A stretch of 64,000 bases of DNA from JAMHWD01 sp035911135 (GTDB lineage Bacteria > Pseudomonadota > Alphaproteobacteria > Micavibrionales > Micavibrionaceae). The stretch is from NCBI GenBank assembly GCA_035911135.1, contig JAMHWD010000045.1, positions 124,001 through 188,000 on the forward strand, in the 5' to 3' direction. Shown piece after piece: positions 8,198-16,912 of this stretch. A program made the position numbers and the translations under genes. The notes beneath the pieces were generated by a model. The model did not search any database. It saw only the letters and a list, made by a program, of their open reading frames with translations, and was not told where the DNA came from. Each line of letters starts with the position of its first letter. Positions within the stretch are counted from its first letter, which is position 1.

Positions 8198-8212
8198 GGT
8201 TGCCTTTGGTTA

Positions 8213-9601
8213 TTACACCGCCGCCGCGACGCTGGCCTTTTTTACTGTCGTATTGCCGCGCAGGGCTTTGAGCTCCTCAGCCAGCAAAAACGCCAGCTCC
8301 AGCGCCTGATTGGCGTTCAGGCGCGGGTCGCAATGCGTGTGATAACGGTTGGAGAGGTCTTCATCGCCAATGGCCTCGGCCCCGCCAACACATTCTGTCA
8401 CGTTCTGGCCGGTCATCTCGAAATGAACGCCGCCCGGATGCGTGCCTTCCTGCGCGTGAACGGCGAAGAAGCCTTTGACCTCGTTCAGGATGTGATCGAA
8501 GCGGCGCGTCTTGTAACCGCTGGTCGATTTGATCGTATTGCCATGCATGGGGTCACAGGACCAGACCACGCTGCGGCCTTCATCGCGTACCTTGCGGACA
8601 AGGGCGGGTAACTTGTCATGCACCTTGTCGTGGCCCATGCGTGCAATCAGGGTCAGTCGGCCCGGAATATTTTCGGGGTTGAGCGTGTCAATCAAGCGGA
8701 TCAGCTCATCAGGTTTGAGATCAGGCGAGCATTTCAGGCCAATCGGGTTTTTAATGCCGCGCACGAATTCAATCTGTGCGCCTTCCTCTTGGTGTGTCCT
8801 TGCGCCGATCCAAAGGAAATGCGCCGAGCAGTCATACCAATCGCCGGTTAAGCTGTCGGTGCGGGTCAGGGCTTCTTCGTAGGGGAGCAGCAGGGCCTCG
8901 TGCGAGGTGTAGAAATCTGTTTCGCGCAAGGATGGAATTTTATCACCAGTCACGCCGCAGGCGGCCATGAATTTCAGCGCATCATCAATACGGTTTGCCA
9001 GATCTTCGTAACGCTCGCCCAGCGGGGAGCCTGCCACGAAGTTCAGGTTCCAGCCATGTACACGGTTCAAATCCGCGTAACCGCCCTTGGCGAAAGCGCG
9101 GAGAAGATTAAGTGTGCTGGATGCCATGTGATAGGCCTTCAACATTCTTTGCGGGTCGGCTTCACGCGCTTCGGCGGTGAAATCGAGGGCATTGATGTTA
9201 TCGCCGCGGTAAATCGGCAGGGTAATGCCATTGATGGTTTCTTCATCGCTGGAGCGCGGCTTGGCGAATTGCCCGGCAATCCGGCCAACTTTTACCACGG
9301 GCAGCGATCCGGCATAGGTCAGGACCACAGCCATCTGCAGGATGACTTGAAACGTATCGCGGATCTTGTTGGCGCTGAACTCGGCGAAGCTCTCGGCGCA
9401 GTCGCCGCCCTGCAGCAGGAAAGCCTTGCCTTCGGCCACATTGGCCAGCTGGCCCATCAGATTGCGGGCTTCCCCGGCGAAAACCAGAGGGGGGAGGGTC
9501 TTAATCTCGTTTTCCACGCCTTTCAGCGCCACTTCGTCCTTGTAGGCGGGCAGCTGTTTGGCAGGTTTTGAGCGCCAGGAAGAAGGGCTCCATGTGGTCA
9601 T
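8213..9601 (-). CDS. aroG: Class II 3-deoxy-7-phosphoheptulonate synthase
   Basis: First enzyme of the shikimate pathway, joining phosphoenolpyruvate and erythrose 4-phosphate. It is the plant/actinobacterial class II type: N-terminal TWSPSSWRSKPAKQLPAY, then LLQGGDCAESFAEF, KVGRIAGQFAKPRSS, and a C-terminal HPGGVHFEMTGQNVTEC stretch. I chose ATG 9601, which follows a GGAGAG site by a normal distance; the longer TTG version adds only five residues. The 185-bp gap to the divergent PDE-like gene should hold promoters for both; a 6-bp hairpin (GCCTGA/TCAGGC) at 9638-9659 lies in the leader, without a T run. Confidence 0.93.
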   Translation of the reverse strand: MTTWSPSSWRSKPAKQLPAYKDEVALKGVENEIKTLPPLVFAGEARNLMGQLANVAEGKAFLLQGGDCAESFAEFSANKIRDTFQVILQMAVVLTYAGSLPVVKVGRIAGQFAKPRSSDEETINGITLPIYRGDNINALDFTAEAREADPQRMLKAYHMASSTLNLLRAFAKGGYADLNRVHGWNLNFVAGSPLGERYEDLANRIDDALKFMAACGVTGDKIPSLRETDFYTSHEALLLPYEEALTRTDSLTGDWYDCSAHFLWIGARTHQEEGAQIEFVRGIKNPIGLKCSPDLKPDELIRLIDTLNPENIPGRLTLIARMGHDKVHDKLPALVRKVRDEGRSVVWSCDPMHGNTIKSTSGYKTRRFDHILNEVKGFFAVHAQEGTHPGGVHFEMTGQNVTECVGGAEAIGDEDLSNRYHTHCDPRLNANQALELAFLLAEELKALRGNTTVKKASVAAAV

Positions 9602-9801
9602 AATATTACTCTCCAAGTCTAATCAGGGCTTTGTTATGCCTGAAATACGCCCATCAGGCAAAGGTTTTTGCCGCATTGCGAAGGTTTGGGCCTATGCTCT
9701 ATATAAGCATACACTGATATGGGCTGCCTCATAAACCTTGTCCAGCGCCGATTTAGTGCGGTATAATAACCGATATAGGTTAGCTGCAGGGATTTTAAAG
9801 G

Positions 9802-10950
9802 ATGGGTTTATCTTTTCCGCAGATATGGGAATCGGTAAAGGACGGCTTTGATAAAGCGCCTCTCTCTTCGCAATGGCTGGGTCATGCGAATATTCTTGAG
9901 CTTGCCGATGAGATTTCATCAAATCTGGCGCGCGACCTCGAAAATCTGAACAAACGAGCCTCTTTCATTTATGCAGGGGCTGATGAAGTCGAAAGTCATA
10001 CACGCCGCACGATTGATCTGTTTCGCAACTGGACTGTGAGCGGCGCGTGCCCGTCCTTGAGCGCATTGGTGCAATTCTCGCTGGAGCGCATGGGCGTGCG
10101 GGATGAGGCCATGATCAAGATGGCGCTGGCGGCGTCCTTGCTGGGCGAGATTGATAATCCGCTCTCCTATCACAACAACATGCATTACCGCAAAGTCGTC
10201 TTTCAGATGATGCGGATGATCGCGATGTATAATTATATCTATGAGGGTACATCACGCGCCTTTGACGATCGCCAGATATGCATCCTGCTCTCCAGCGCCT
10301 GCATTCACGATCTGGCGCATGATGGCAAGGGGAATACGCTCAAAGGGGTTTATATCCCGCACAGGCTGGAACAAAATTCATACGATATCACCGCGCAGGT
10401 TTTTCAATCCTGCGGCTTTGGCGATGATCAGGCATTGCGGCTGATCCGCACGATTTTGCTGTGTACGGATGTCACGCCGATCGGCGATCCGTATAACGCC
10501 ATCAATCAGGCCAAGGCGGCGTATCGCTACCATTTCCTGCAAGGCGGCAAGCACAAGGAAGCCCTTAATCTGGATGATGATTTCAAGGATCTGGAAAAAT
10601 GCCCGGTTCTGGCGGTGATGTGCCTGATGATGCATGAGGCCGATATAGCGACTTCTGCTGGCCTGCATTACAGCATCACGAAATATGAAACGGGCTTGCT
10701 GCGCGTGGAGATTGGCGATGGCATCGCAAGGCCGGAGCATGTGATTGATTTCCTGCGTGATATCTGTAACCGCCAGATGATCTCGGAAGTGGGGCAGCGT
10801 CTATATGCCGCCAATTTGGCGCGGATTTATGCTCTCGCGGAAGAAGATGTCAAGCGCGGGAATGAGCCGTTCCCCGCCGTGGCAGATTCCGATTTCATTC
10901 TGGGCCGCGTTCCGCTTTTGGATATGCAAGGATCCAAGTCGATCAACTGA
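9802..10950 (+). CDS. Class I cyclic nucleotide phosphodiesterase-like HD protein
   Basis: A 382-residue soluble protein with the whole metal site of class I 3',5'-cyclic nucleotide phosphodiesterases. YHNNMHYRKVV (residues 123-133) gives the general acid His124 and metal ligand His128. HDLAHDGKGNTL (169-180) fits the PDEase I signature HD[LIVMFY]xHx[AG]xx[NQ]x[LIVMFY] exactly. HEADI (278-282) gives the last Asp ligand. Residues 1-110 are helical and lack a recognisable GAF, PAS or REC domain. This family is mainly eukaryotic, and bacterial cAMP phosphodiesterases are usually class II or III. The substrate (cAMP, cGMP or another) is not shown by the sequence. It is divergent from the DAHP synthase gene. 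Confidence 0.7.
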   Translation: MGLSFPQIWESVKDGFDKAPLSSQWLGHANILELADEISSNLARDLENLNKRASFIYAGADEVESHTRRTIDLFRNWTVSGACPSLSALVQFSLERMGVRDEAMIKMALAASLLGEIDNPLSYHNNMHYRKVVFQMMRMIAMYNYIYEGTSRAFDDRQICILLSSACIHDLAHDGKGNTLKGVYIPHRLEQNSYDITAQVFQSCGFGDDQALRLIRTILLCTDVTPIGDPYNAINQAKAAYRYHFLQGGKHKEALNLDDDFKDLEKCPVLAVMCLMMHEADIATSAGLHYSITKYETGLLRVEIGDGIARPEHVIDFLRDICNRQMISEVGQRLYAANLARIYALAEEDVKRGNEPFPAVADSDFILGRVPLLDMQGSKSIN

Positions 10951-10951
10951 T

Positions 10952-12301
10952 TTATCGCATCGTAACAAATTCTTCCGCCACTGTCGGATGAATCCCGATC
11001 GTGCGGTCGAAATCCACCTTGGTGGCGCCAGCCTTAAGCGCAACAGCAAAACCTTGCATGATTTCCGGCGCATCAAGGCCGATCATATGAATGCCTAAAA
11101 CCTTGTCTGTGGCTTTGCAGACAACCAGTTTCATCAGTGTGGATTCCTGACGTTCCGCCAGAATATGGCGCATGGCGCGGAATTTTGATTTGAAGGTTTT
11201 GATCGTATATCCGTTGGCAGTGGCGGATTCTTCAGTATGGCCGCAAATGGCAATAGGTGGCTGGGAGAATACGGCAGTGGGGATCATCTCGTAATCCATG
11301 GCCAGATCCGGTTCTCCGCCGAACAGGCGGCGGGCGAGGATATGTCCCTCGCGGATGGCAATAGGGGTGAGGTTGTATTTGTTTGTTACATCCCCCAGCG
11401 CGTAGATATTTGCGGTGCTGGTCTGGAATCCGGCATCGGTGATAATGCGGCCATCTTTATGCGTCTTGATGCCGGCGGCTTCCAGCCCCAGATTATCGGT
11501 ATTGGGGCTGCGGCCAATGGCGCTCAGGATAATGTTCGATTTTATATCGGCAAATCCATCCGCTTTTAAAATCAGATCATCACCTGATTTCTCAATGGAT
11601 GCAGGAACATGATTGAAATGAATTGAGATTCCGGATTTTTTCATCTCTTCTGCAAGCGTTTCCCGGATGTCGCGATCAAAGCCATTCAAGAAAAGATCGC
11701 CGCGGTAGGAAAGCGTAACTTTCGATCCCATGCCGGCGAAGATATGTGCAAATTCTACGGCAATATAACCGCCGCCGATGATGGTGATGCTTTTGGGCAA
11801 TTCGGGCAGGTAGAATGCCTCATCGGATGTGATGGCGTGTTCGCCGCCTGGAATATCCAGTGTGTTTGGTTTGCCGCCCGTTGCGATAAGGATTTTATCG
11901 GCTGTAATTTTCCGGCCATCAATATTCAGCGTACGCGAATCTAAAAATTTTGCGCGGCCGCGGATGAATTGTACGCCCGCCTTTTCCAGCACGCCATTAT
12001 AAATACCATTCAGGCGTTCGATCTCGGCATTCTTGCGGGCGATAAAGCGCGGCCAGTCGAATTGCGGATTGCCGGTAAAATCCCAACCATAGCCGCGCGC
12101 ATCTTCGAAATGGCCGCTGTAATCAGCGGCATAGGCCATGATCTTTTTTGGCACGCAGCCGACATTGACGCATGTGCCGCCCGTCGCCTTGTATTCAGCA
12201 ATCCCGACCTTCGCGCCAAAGCTGGCCGTAATACGGGAGGATCTTACGCCGCCAGACCCGGCGCCGATCACAAAATAATCAAAATGATTGTCTGTGCTCA
12301 T
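10952..12301 (-). CDS. gor: Glutathione-disulfide reductase
   Basis: A flavoprotein disulfide reductase of 449 residues. It has the FAD site VIGAGSGGVRSSR, the redox pair in GGTCVNVGCVPKK, the NADPH-binding stretch ITIIGGGYIAVEFAHI, and the C-terminal catalytic HPTVAEE. The CVNVGC form and overall pattern point to glutathione reductase rather than lipoamide dehydrogenase. The start at 12301 makes an ATGA overlap with the upstream lpxL-like gene, so I prefer it to the 16-codon longer version. It is therefore the last gene of a lipid A/Kdo operon, an unusual place for a redox enzyme. Confidence 0.9.
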   Translation of the reverse strand: MSTDNHFDYFVIGAGSGGVRSSRITASFGAKVGIAEYKATGGTCVNVGCVPKKIMAYAADYSGHFEDARGYGWDFTGNPQFDWPRFIARKNAEIERLNGIYNGVLEKAGVQFIRGRAKFLDSRTLNIDGRKITADKILIATGGKPNTLDIPGGEHAITSDEAFYLPELPKSITIIGGGYIAVEFAHIFAGMGSKVTLSYRGDLFLNGFDRDIRETLAEEMKKSGISIHFNHVPASIEKSGDDLILKADGFADIKSNIILSAIGRSPNTDNLGLEAAGIKTHKDGRIITDAGFQTSTANIYALGDVTNKYNLTPIAIREGHILARRLFGGEPDLAMDYEMIPTAVFSQPPIAICGHTEESATANGYTIKTFKSKFRAMRHILAERQESTLMKLVVCKATDKVLGIHMIGLDAPEIMQGFAVALKAGATKVDFDRTIGIHPTVAEEFVTMR

Positions 12302-13182
12302 GGCTTTTCTCCTGACGTTTCTTTCCAGCGCCTGTGCATCCATATCCATTGCGCGGGATGGGCGTGGATCCAGCCTTCCATCAGCCTGTGCGCTTCAAGC
12401 ATCATATCTTCCAGCGGCCGCGGCGCGCCAGCGCCATCATGCGTGGGGATGGCGGGATGTACAATGATTTTGAAATTTGCCCCTTTAAGCCGAATATTTT
12501 GCACCGGCACCAATGGCGCATGATATTTCTGCGCGAGCTGAAAAGCGATCGGGTTGGTCATGGCGGGAAGGCCGAAGAAGGGAATTTCTATTCCTTCGTT
12601 ATATTTCTGGTCAATCAGAATACCAAGATAGCCGCCATCCTTGATCGTGGCCATGATCTTGCGCCCGCTCTCGCGTGATTTCGGGAAGGCGGATAACGTA
12701 CCGTTTAACGTGCGGCTTTTTTCAATCATCCTATCGACATAGGGATTATTCATGGCACGGTAGGTTACGGCAGATTTGGCATTGTAATGGATAAAAAGCG
12801 TCAGGCAGTTGAGTTCCCAGTTGCCCTGATGCGCGCCGATGAAAACGGCGCCTTTGTTCTGGCCAAGGGCATCACGCAGGTTTTCATCGCCTTCAACGAT
12901 TACATTTTTCCGGGCCAGTTTTTTAAGGTGCTGATATTCGGCAATAACCCGGCCCATATTATTCCAATGACCGCGCATGATAGTCTGCGCGGCTTTGTCA
13001 TCTGTTCCGGGCAAGGCTTTTTGGATGTGTCTGATAGCCCGGCGCGACGATCCCAGATGGGGGCCAATGGTTCGGCCTAAAAACCCGCCAAGGCAGGAAG
13101 CGGCACTGGCAGGGAGCAGGCGGAATATACCAAAGAGCAAAAACGCAAAAACAGCCTCGATGAAATAGCGTGTGTTTTTCAT
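12298..13182 (-). CDS. lpxL: Lipid A late acyltransferase (LpxL/HtrB family)
   Basis: A 294-residue membrane-anchored acyltransferase. A hydrophobic N-terminus (about 8-30) anchors it to the inner membrane. GAHQGNWELN near residue 117 carries the catalytic H-x4-E motif, and ILIDQKYNEGIEIPFFG is typical of the family. It should add a secondary acyl chain to Kdo2-lipid IVA or an equivalent. The sequence does not say which chain. It overlaps lpxK upstream and gor downstream by four bases each. Confidence 0.85.
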   Translation of the reverse strand: MKNTRYFIEAVFAFLLFGIFRLLPASAASCLGGFLGRTIGPHLGSSRRAIRHIQKALPGTDDKAAQTIMRGHWNNMGRVIAEYQHLKKLARKNVIVEGDENLRDALGQNKGAVFIGAHQGNWELNCLTLFIHYNAKSAVTYRAMNNPYVDRMIEKSRTLNGTLSAFPKSRESGRKIMATIKDGGYLGILIDQKYNEGIEIPFFGLPAMTNPIAFQLAQKYHAPLVPVQNIRLKGANFKIIVHPAIPTHDGAGAPRPLEDMMLEAHRLMEGWIHAHPAQWIWMHRRWKETSGEKP

Positions 13183-14174
13183 GGCAGATGCTTTTTGAGA
13201 AAGGCGCTCAGCGCGCTGATATCATCAAATTCCATGGTGATGGGCAGGGTTGCTATTTTTGTTCTGATTTCAATATCAGCAATACGCACGGCATCTTTTT
13301 CTGTCGTCACCAGCGCGGCATTTTTCTGCATGGCCTCATCCAGAAGTTTCTGGATTTGATCGGGCGCATAGGCGTGGTGATCAGGATAGGAATGCCAGCC
13401 GATTACCGAATAACCTAAATCGGCAAGGAGGTGATAAAACTTCTCCGGCCGGCCCAATCCTGCAAAGGCGATGAGCGGTGTTGTCGTGGGCGGAAACCCG
13501 GAAAGGTCCGGTTTGATATGGGCGGTAAAGACGGGCTTGCCTGCAGGCAACAGGGCCTTGATATGCCGCCGGTCATGGCCGGCGATGATAAAGGCATCTG
13601 TCTTTGTGAAGGCTTCTGGAAGGCTCTCGCGCAAAGGGCCGGCAGGCAGGGTTTTGCCATTGCCAAATCCGGCCGCGCCGTCAATCACCATAAAAGATAT
13701 GGCTTTTTCGATACTGTTATTCTGCAGGCCATCATCCATGATGAGATGCGTATAGTTTGATTCCTGTGCGAGTTTTGCACCGGCCGCGCGGTCGCGGGAG
13801 ATGATGCAAGGAGCGCTGCGGGCCAGCAGCAAGGGTTCATCCCCGCAATGCGCCGCGCCATGGCTAATGGGGTTTACACGCACGGGGCCGCTCAGGCTGC
13901 CGCCAAAACCGCGGCTTAGAAAGGCTGGGTCTGATCCCGGCATTATGGCGCGCAAGACATCCATCACTGCCAGTGCTGCGGGTGTTTTTCCGCTGCCGCC
14001 CGCCACGGCATTGCCGATGCAGATAACCGGAACAGGGCTTTTTTGCGGCGTTTTAAAAGATTGATTAAGCCGGTGTATAGCGCCATAAAGCGGCGCAAAC
14101 AGATCCAGCGCCCGTTCAGCCAGCGGGGCAGGGGCGCTTTGTGCGCGGTACCAAAAGGAAGGCGTGCGTATCAT
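13179..14174 (-). CDS. lpxK: Tetraacyldisaccharide 4'-kinase
   Basis: Phosphorylates the 4' position of the lipid A precursor at the inner face of the cytoplasmic membrane. The P-loop CIGNAVAGGSGKTPAALAV sits near residue 55, in the GNxxxGGxGKTP form specific to LpxK, and SRGFGGSLSGPVRV follows. Length (331 residues) is normal. Start and stop overlap the neighbours waaA and lpxL by four bases, showing tight translational coupling. Confidence 0.93.
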   Translation of the reverse strand: MIRTPSFWYRAQSAPAPLAERALDLFAPLYGAIHRLNQSFKTPQKSPVPVICIGNAVAGGSGKTPAALAVMDVLRAIMPGSDPAFLSRGFGGSLSGPVRVNPISHGAAHCGDEPLLLARSAPCIISRDRAAGAKLAQESNYTHLIMDDGLQNNSIEKAISFMVIDGAAGFGNGKTLPAGPLRESLPEAFTKTDAFIIAGHDRRHIKALLPAGKPVFTAHIKPDLSGFPPTTTPLIAFAGLGRPEKFYHLLADLGYSVIGWHSYPDHHAYAPDQIQKLLDEAMQKNAALVTTEKDAVRIADIEIRTKIATLPITMEFDDISALSAFLKKHLP

Positions 14175-15463
14175 GTATGGGCCTGCGCGGCTTGCGGCAA
14201 TGATTGCAATAAGGGCTGGAGGCTTTCCATCACTGTATCGACAATATGGGCCTTATAGGCGGCAAATGCATGTCCCTTGTCCTGCAAGGTTTTCAGGTCT
14301 TCATGATGTGTAAGGTAATGGCCAATCATCCCGGCCAGCGCTTCAGGGGCGGGAACACAAATTGCTGCGCCTGCCTTGTCCATATCATCAAATATTTCCT
14401 GCAAATTTTTAATATGCGGGCCATGCAAAACTGCGCAGCCCAGCTGCGCGGCTTCGATCGGGTTATGGCCGCCGCCGCCATCATCGCTGAAGGAACGGCC
14501 AATGACCGCCAATGGAGCAAGACGGTAAAACAGGCCCAGCTCGCCCATGGTGTTGGCGATATAAACTTCGGTATCCGCATCGGGCAGGCGTTTAATGTCC
14601 CGGCGTAGGAGGATGTCGCGCTCATAGCTGTCATAGAGATTGGCAATCTCGTGGCCGCGTTCAGGATGGCGCGGCACGATGATGGTGAAAAGGCCCGGAA
14701 TCTTAGTCGCCAGCGCATCATGCACAGCATAGGCTAGCTTTTCTTCCCCCGCATGGGTGCTGGCATAGAGCCAGCAGGGGCGAGCGCCAATGATGCGTTT
14801 AAGCGAATCAAGGTCAGCCATTTCAACAGGCAGGGGATTTGCGCTGTATTTGATATTATCCGTGACCGTGACATTCCGGCCGCCCAGCTTGGTAAAATAT
14901 TTTTTATCCTGCGAGGTCTGGGCAAGGATAAGATCAAAAGCGCTCAATATCTCGCCAATTGATTTCTTGAAAAGCTTCCAGCGCTTGTAGGATTTTCGCG
15001 AGAGGCGGGCATTAATCAGCGCTGCGGGAATGCCGCGCGCCTTGATAGAGAGGATCATATTGGGCCAGAGTTCGGATTCCATCCAAAAGGCTGCATCGGG
15101 CCGCCAGTGATCGAGAAAATTTTCCACCCATTCCATATGATCGAGCGGGTAGAATTGGTGGAATGCGCCTTCGGGCAGCGATTTCTCCATCATGCGGGCC
15201 GAGCTGCGTGTGCCGGTGGTGACCAGAATGTGAACTTTATACAGTTTGAGGAGTTTGCGAATAAGGATAAGGGCAGATTGCGCCTCGCCCACGCTGGCGG
15301 CGTGGACCCAGAGCAGCGCGTCATCCGGGCGCGGGCGTGAGGGCTGGCCCATGCGTTCGGGCAGGCGGGCCTCATCTTCCTTGCCGGCCTTAAGGCGGCG
15401 TTTGAGCAATGATTCCAGAACGGGTTTCGTCTGGCCCATCAGGTTTTTATAGAGTTTGAGCAT
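14171..15463 (-). CDS. waaA: 3-deoxy-D-manno-octulosonic acid transferase
   Basis: Attaches Kdo sugars to lipid IVA. At 430 residues it has the family's N-terminal anchor and RMGQPSRPRPD, then LLWVHAASVGEAQSALILI, the WMESELWPNMI stretch in the acceptor domain, and the C-terminal GGGGHNPIEAAQLGCAVLHG donor-site loop of GT-B glycosyltransferases. It is the first of four overlapping genes waaA-lpxK-lpxL-gor. One or two Kdo additions cannot be told from sequence. Confidence 0.93.
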   Translation of the reverse strand: MLKLYKNLMGQTKPVLESLLKRRLKAGKEDEARLPERMGQPSRPRPDDALLWVHAASVGEAQSALILIRKLLKLYKVHILVTTGTRSSARMMEKSLPEGAFHQFYPLDHMEWVENFLDHWRPDAAFWMESELWPNMILSIKARGIPAALINARLSRKSYKRWKLFKKSIGEILSAFDLILAQTSQDKKYFTKLGGRNVTVTDNIKYSANPLPVEMADLDSLKRIIGARPCWLYASTHAGEEKLAYAVHDALATKIPGLFTIIVPRHPERGHEIANLYDSYERDILLRRDIKRLPDADTEVYIANTMGELGLFYRLAPLAVIGRSFSDDGGGGHNPIEAAQLGCAVLHGPHIKNLQEIFDDMDKAGAAICVPAPEALAGMIGHYLTHHEDLKTLQDKGHAFAAYKAHIVDTVMESLQPLLQSLPQAAQAHT

Positions 15464-15581
15464 TTTTTATAAAGCGCTAACCTCAAATTTAGGGTTGCGG
15501 GTGTAATATAGGGCTGGACGCACAGAATTCAAAGCCAAAATTCCGGCTTAAACATCTTGAAAAACAACGATTTAAGGTATT

Positions 15582-15896
15582 ATGCGCCGTACGGTCAAAA
15601 AGAACACACCCAAAGTCAAATCTGAGGCGTTGGCGCAGCTCCGCAAGGTGAGGGCGCAGTTCGAGGAGCAGCATCCGGATTTACTGGAGCGCATGAAGCG
15701 CGAGATCGAGAAACAGCAGCTCTATAATGCCTTTCCTGGCCCTCAAGACGTCCCGGTTGAAGAAACGGCCAATGCGATGGAGCCGATTGATAAAAAGAAA
15801 AATCTGCTCGCGGTCATGAAACTCTTGCAGCAGGGCAGCGGATCAGCTGATTTTCAGGCCGCGCTTAAAAAAACGCTGATGGGCGTTTTACACTAA
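15582..15896 (+). CDS. Small charged helical protein of unknown function (104 aa)
   Basis: No family recognised. The protein is highly charged, with a basic N-terminus and a long predicted helix (about residues 10-50) rich in Glu, Lys, Arg and Gln that could form a coiled coil. A Pro-containing linker and a second helical stretch with KKNLLAVMKLLQQ follow. No signal peptide or membrane segment. ATG 15582 has only a weak AAGG-type site. It is divergent from waaA and convergent with the exported-protein operon at 15.9 kb. Confidence 0.65.
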   Translation: MRRTVKKNTPKVKSEALAQLRKVRAQFEEQHPDLLERMKREIEKQQLYNAFPGPQDVPVEETANAMEPIDKKKNLLAVMKLLQQGSGSADFQAALKKTLMGVLH

Positions 15897-15918
15897 AACA
15901 GACCAGTGATGATCAGGT

Positions 15919-16836
15919 TTACGGTACGCAGGTGCTGGTGGTTGCGTTGAAATGGCAACCGGCCTGCGAACAGGCGCGTTCCTGATAGGTGTTGGGCGTC
16001 TGCAGGGGTCTGTTGACAGTAATGCCCGTCGGGATGAGCACAGAGGCCGAGCAGCTGGTTGCCGCGTTTAGCAGGTTGAAATAGGTCACTGTGTCATCAG
16101 CAGGCCAGGGCGGCGGTGTTCCGGGGTCGAGACCCGCAACCTGCATAGGCACACCAAAATCAGGCTTGGAGGTACAGGCCGTCGGGAACATGCGCTTGTC
16201 TGGATCTGCGTCATAATTTTCAAAGGTGAAGAATCCGTCATTGGGCTGGGCTGTGAAATTGTAACATTTTGCCTGCATCCAGACCTGATTCATCAGCTGG
16301 CAGTTATAGTTGTTGGGCAGGGGAACCGTGCCATGGGTGGATGTCGGGTCACTGCGCGGCGGGCCTTCGGGGCGTCCGCCTAGCGTGTTGGTCGTGCTGC
16401 CGTGGAAATTGAGATCCAGATATTGTCCCAGAGACAATATCACAAGATTGACCAGCGCCTGGTCCATACTGGTGTCCTGATCGGTTCCCAGAATTGCATT
16501 GCCCCAGCGAATGGATTCGCTGAACATGTTTTGTGTCTGGTTGGCCAGAACGCCCATATACTGCTCGAAACAGGTATAGGAAAGAACGCTGTCGGGCTTG
16601 AAAATCAGGTTCTGGTTCTGCGTGATTTCCCGCTGTGCTTCCAGCCATGCCCTGTTTTCAAGAGATTCGTAATATTGCGGGTCGCAAGGGGTTGGCGCAA
16701 TGGTGGCCGGTCCGGCGCAGGCATTATCGGCCTTGTGGACCATGATAAAGGGGATGACCAGCATAACGGAAAGAACCAGAACATAGCGCGAAGCAAAAAA
16801 TGCTCCGGCCCTAGCCTTAAGCGCCTTTAGGTTCAT
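15919..16836 (-). CDS. Exported Cys-rich protein, paralogue A of a tandem pair
   Basis: A 305-residue protein with an N-terminal basic stretch and hydrophobic segment (about 15-35), then a mature part containing about eleven Cys. Unknown family, but it aligns along its length with the next gene: RAWLEAQRE, FKPDSVLSYTCFEQYMGVLA, YNCQLMNQVW, FPTAC, and a C-terminal YQERACSQAGCHFNATT. The paired Cys pattern suggests disulfides in the periplasm or outside the cell. I prefer ATG 16836 over the TTG-type start seven codons upstream because it follows GAGG. It is the last gene of a three-gene unit, with about 75 bases before it. Confidence 0.8.
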   Translation of the reverse strand: MNLKALKARAGAFFASRYVLVLSVMLVIPFIMVHKADNACAGPATIAPTPCDPQYYESLENRAWLEAQREITQNQNLIFKPDSVLSYTCFEQYMGVLANQTQNMFSESIRWGNAILGTDQDTSMDQALVNLVILSLGQYLDLNFHGSTTNTLGGRPEGPPRSDPTSTHGTVPLPNNYNCQLMNQVWMQAKCYNFTAQPNDGFFTFENYDADPDKRMFPTACTSKPDFGVPMQVAGLDPGTPPPWPADDTVTYFNLLNAATSCSASVLIPTGITVNRPLQTPNTYQERACSQAGCHFNATTSTCVP

Positions 16837-16912
16837 TCCTCTACCTCGTATTTGCACTGCTCACTTCCTTTATATTCTACAGTAAAAAAGTCCTTGAAAT
16901 CAAACCCCATGC

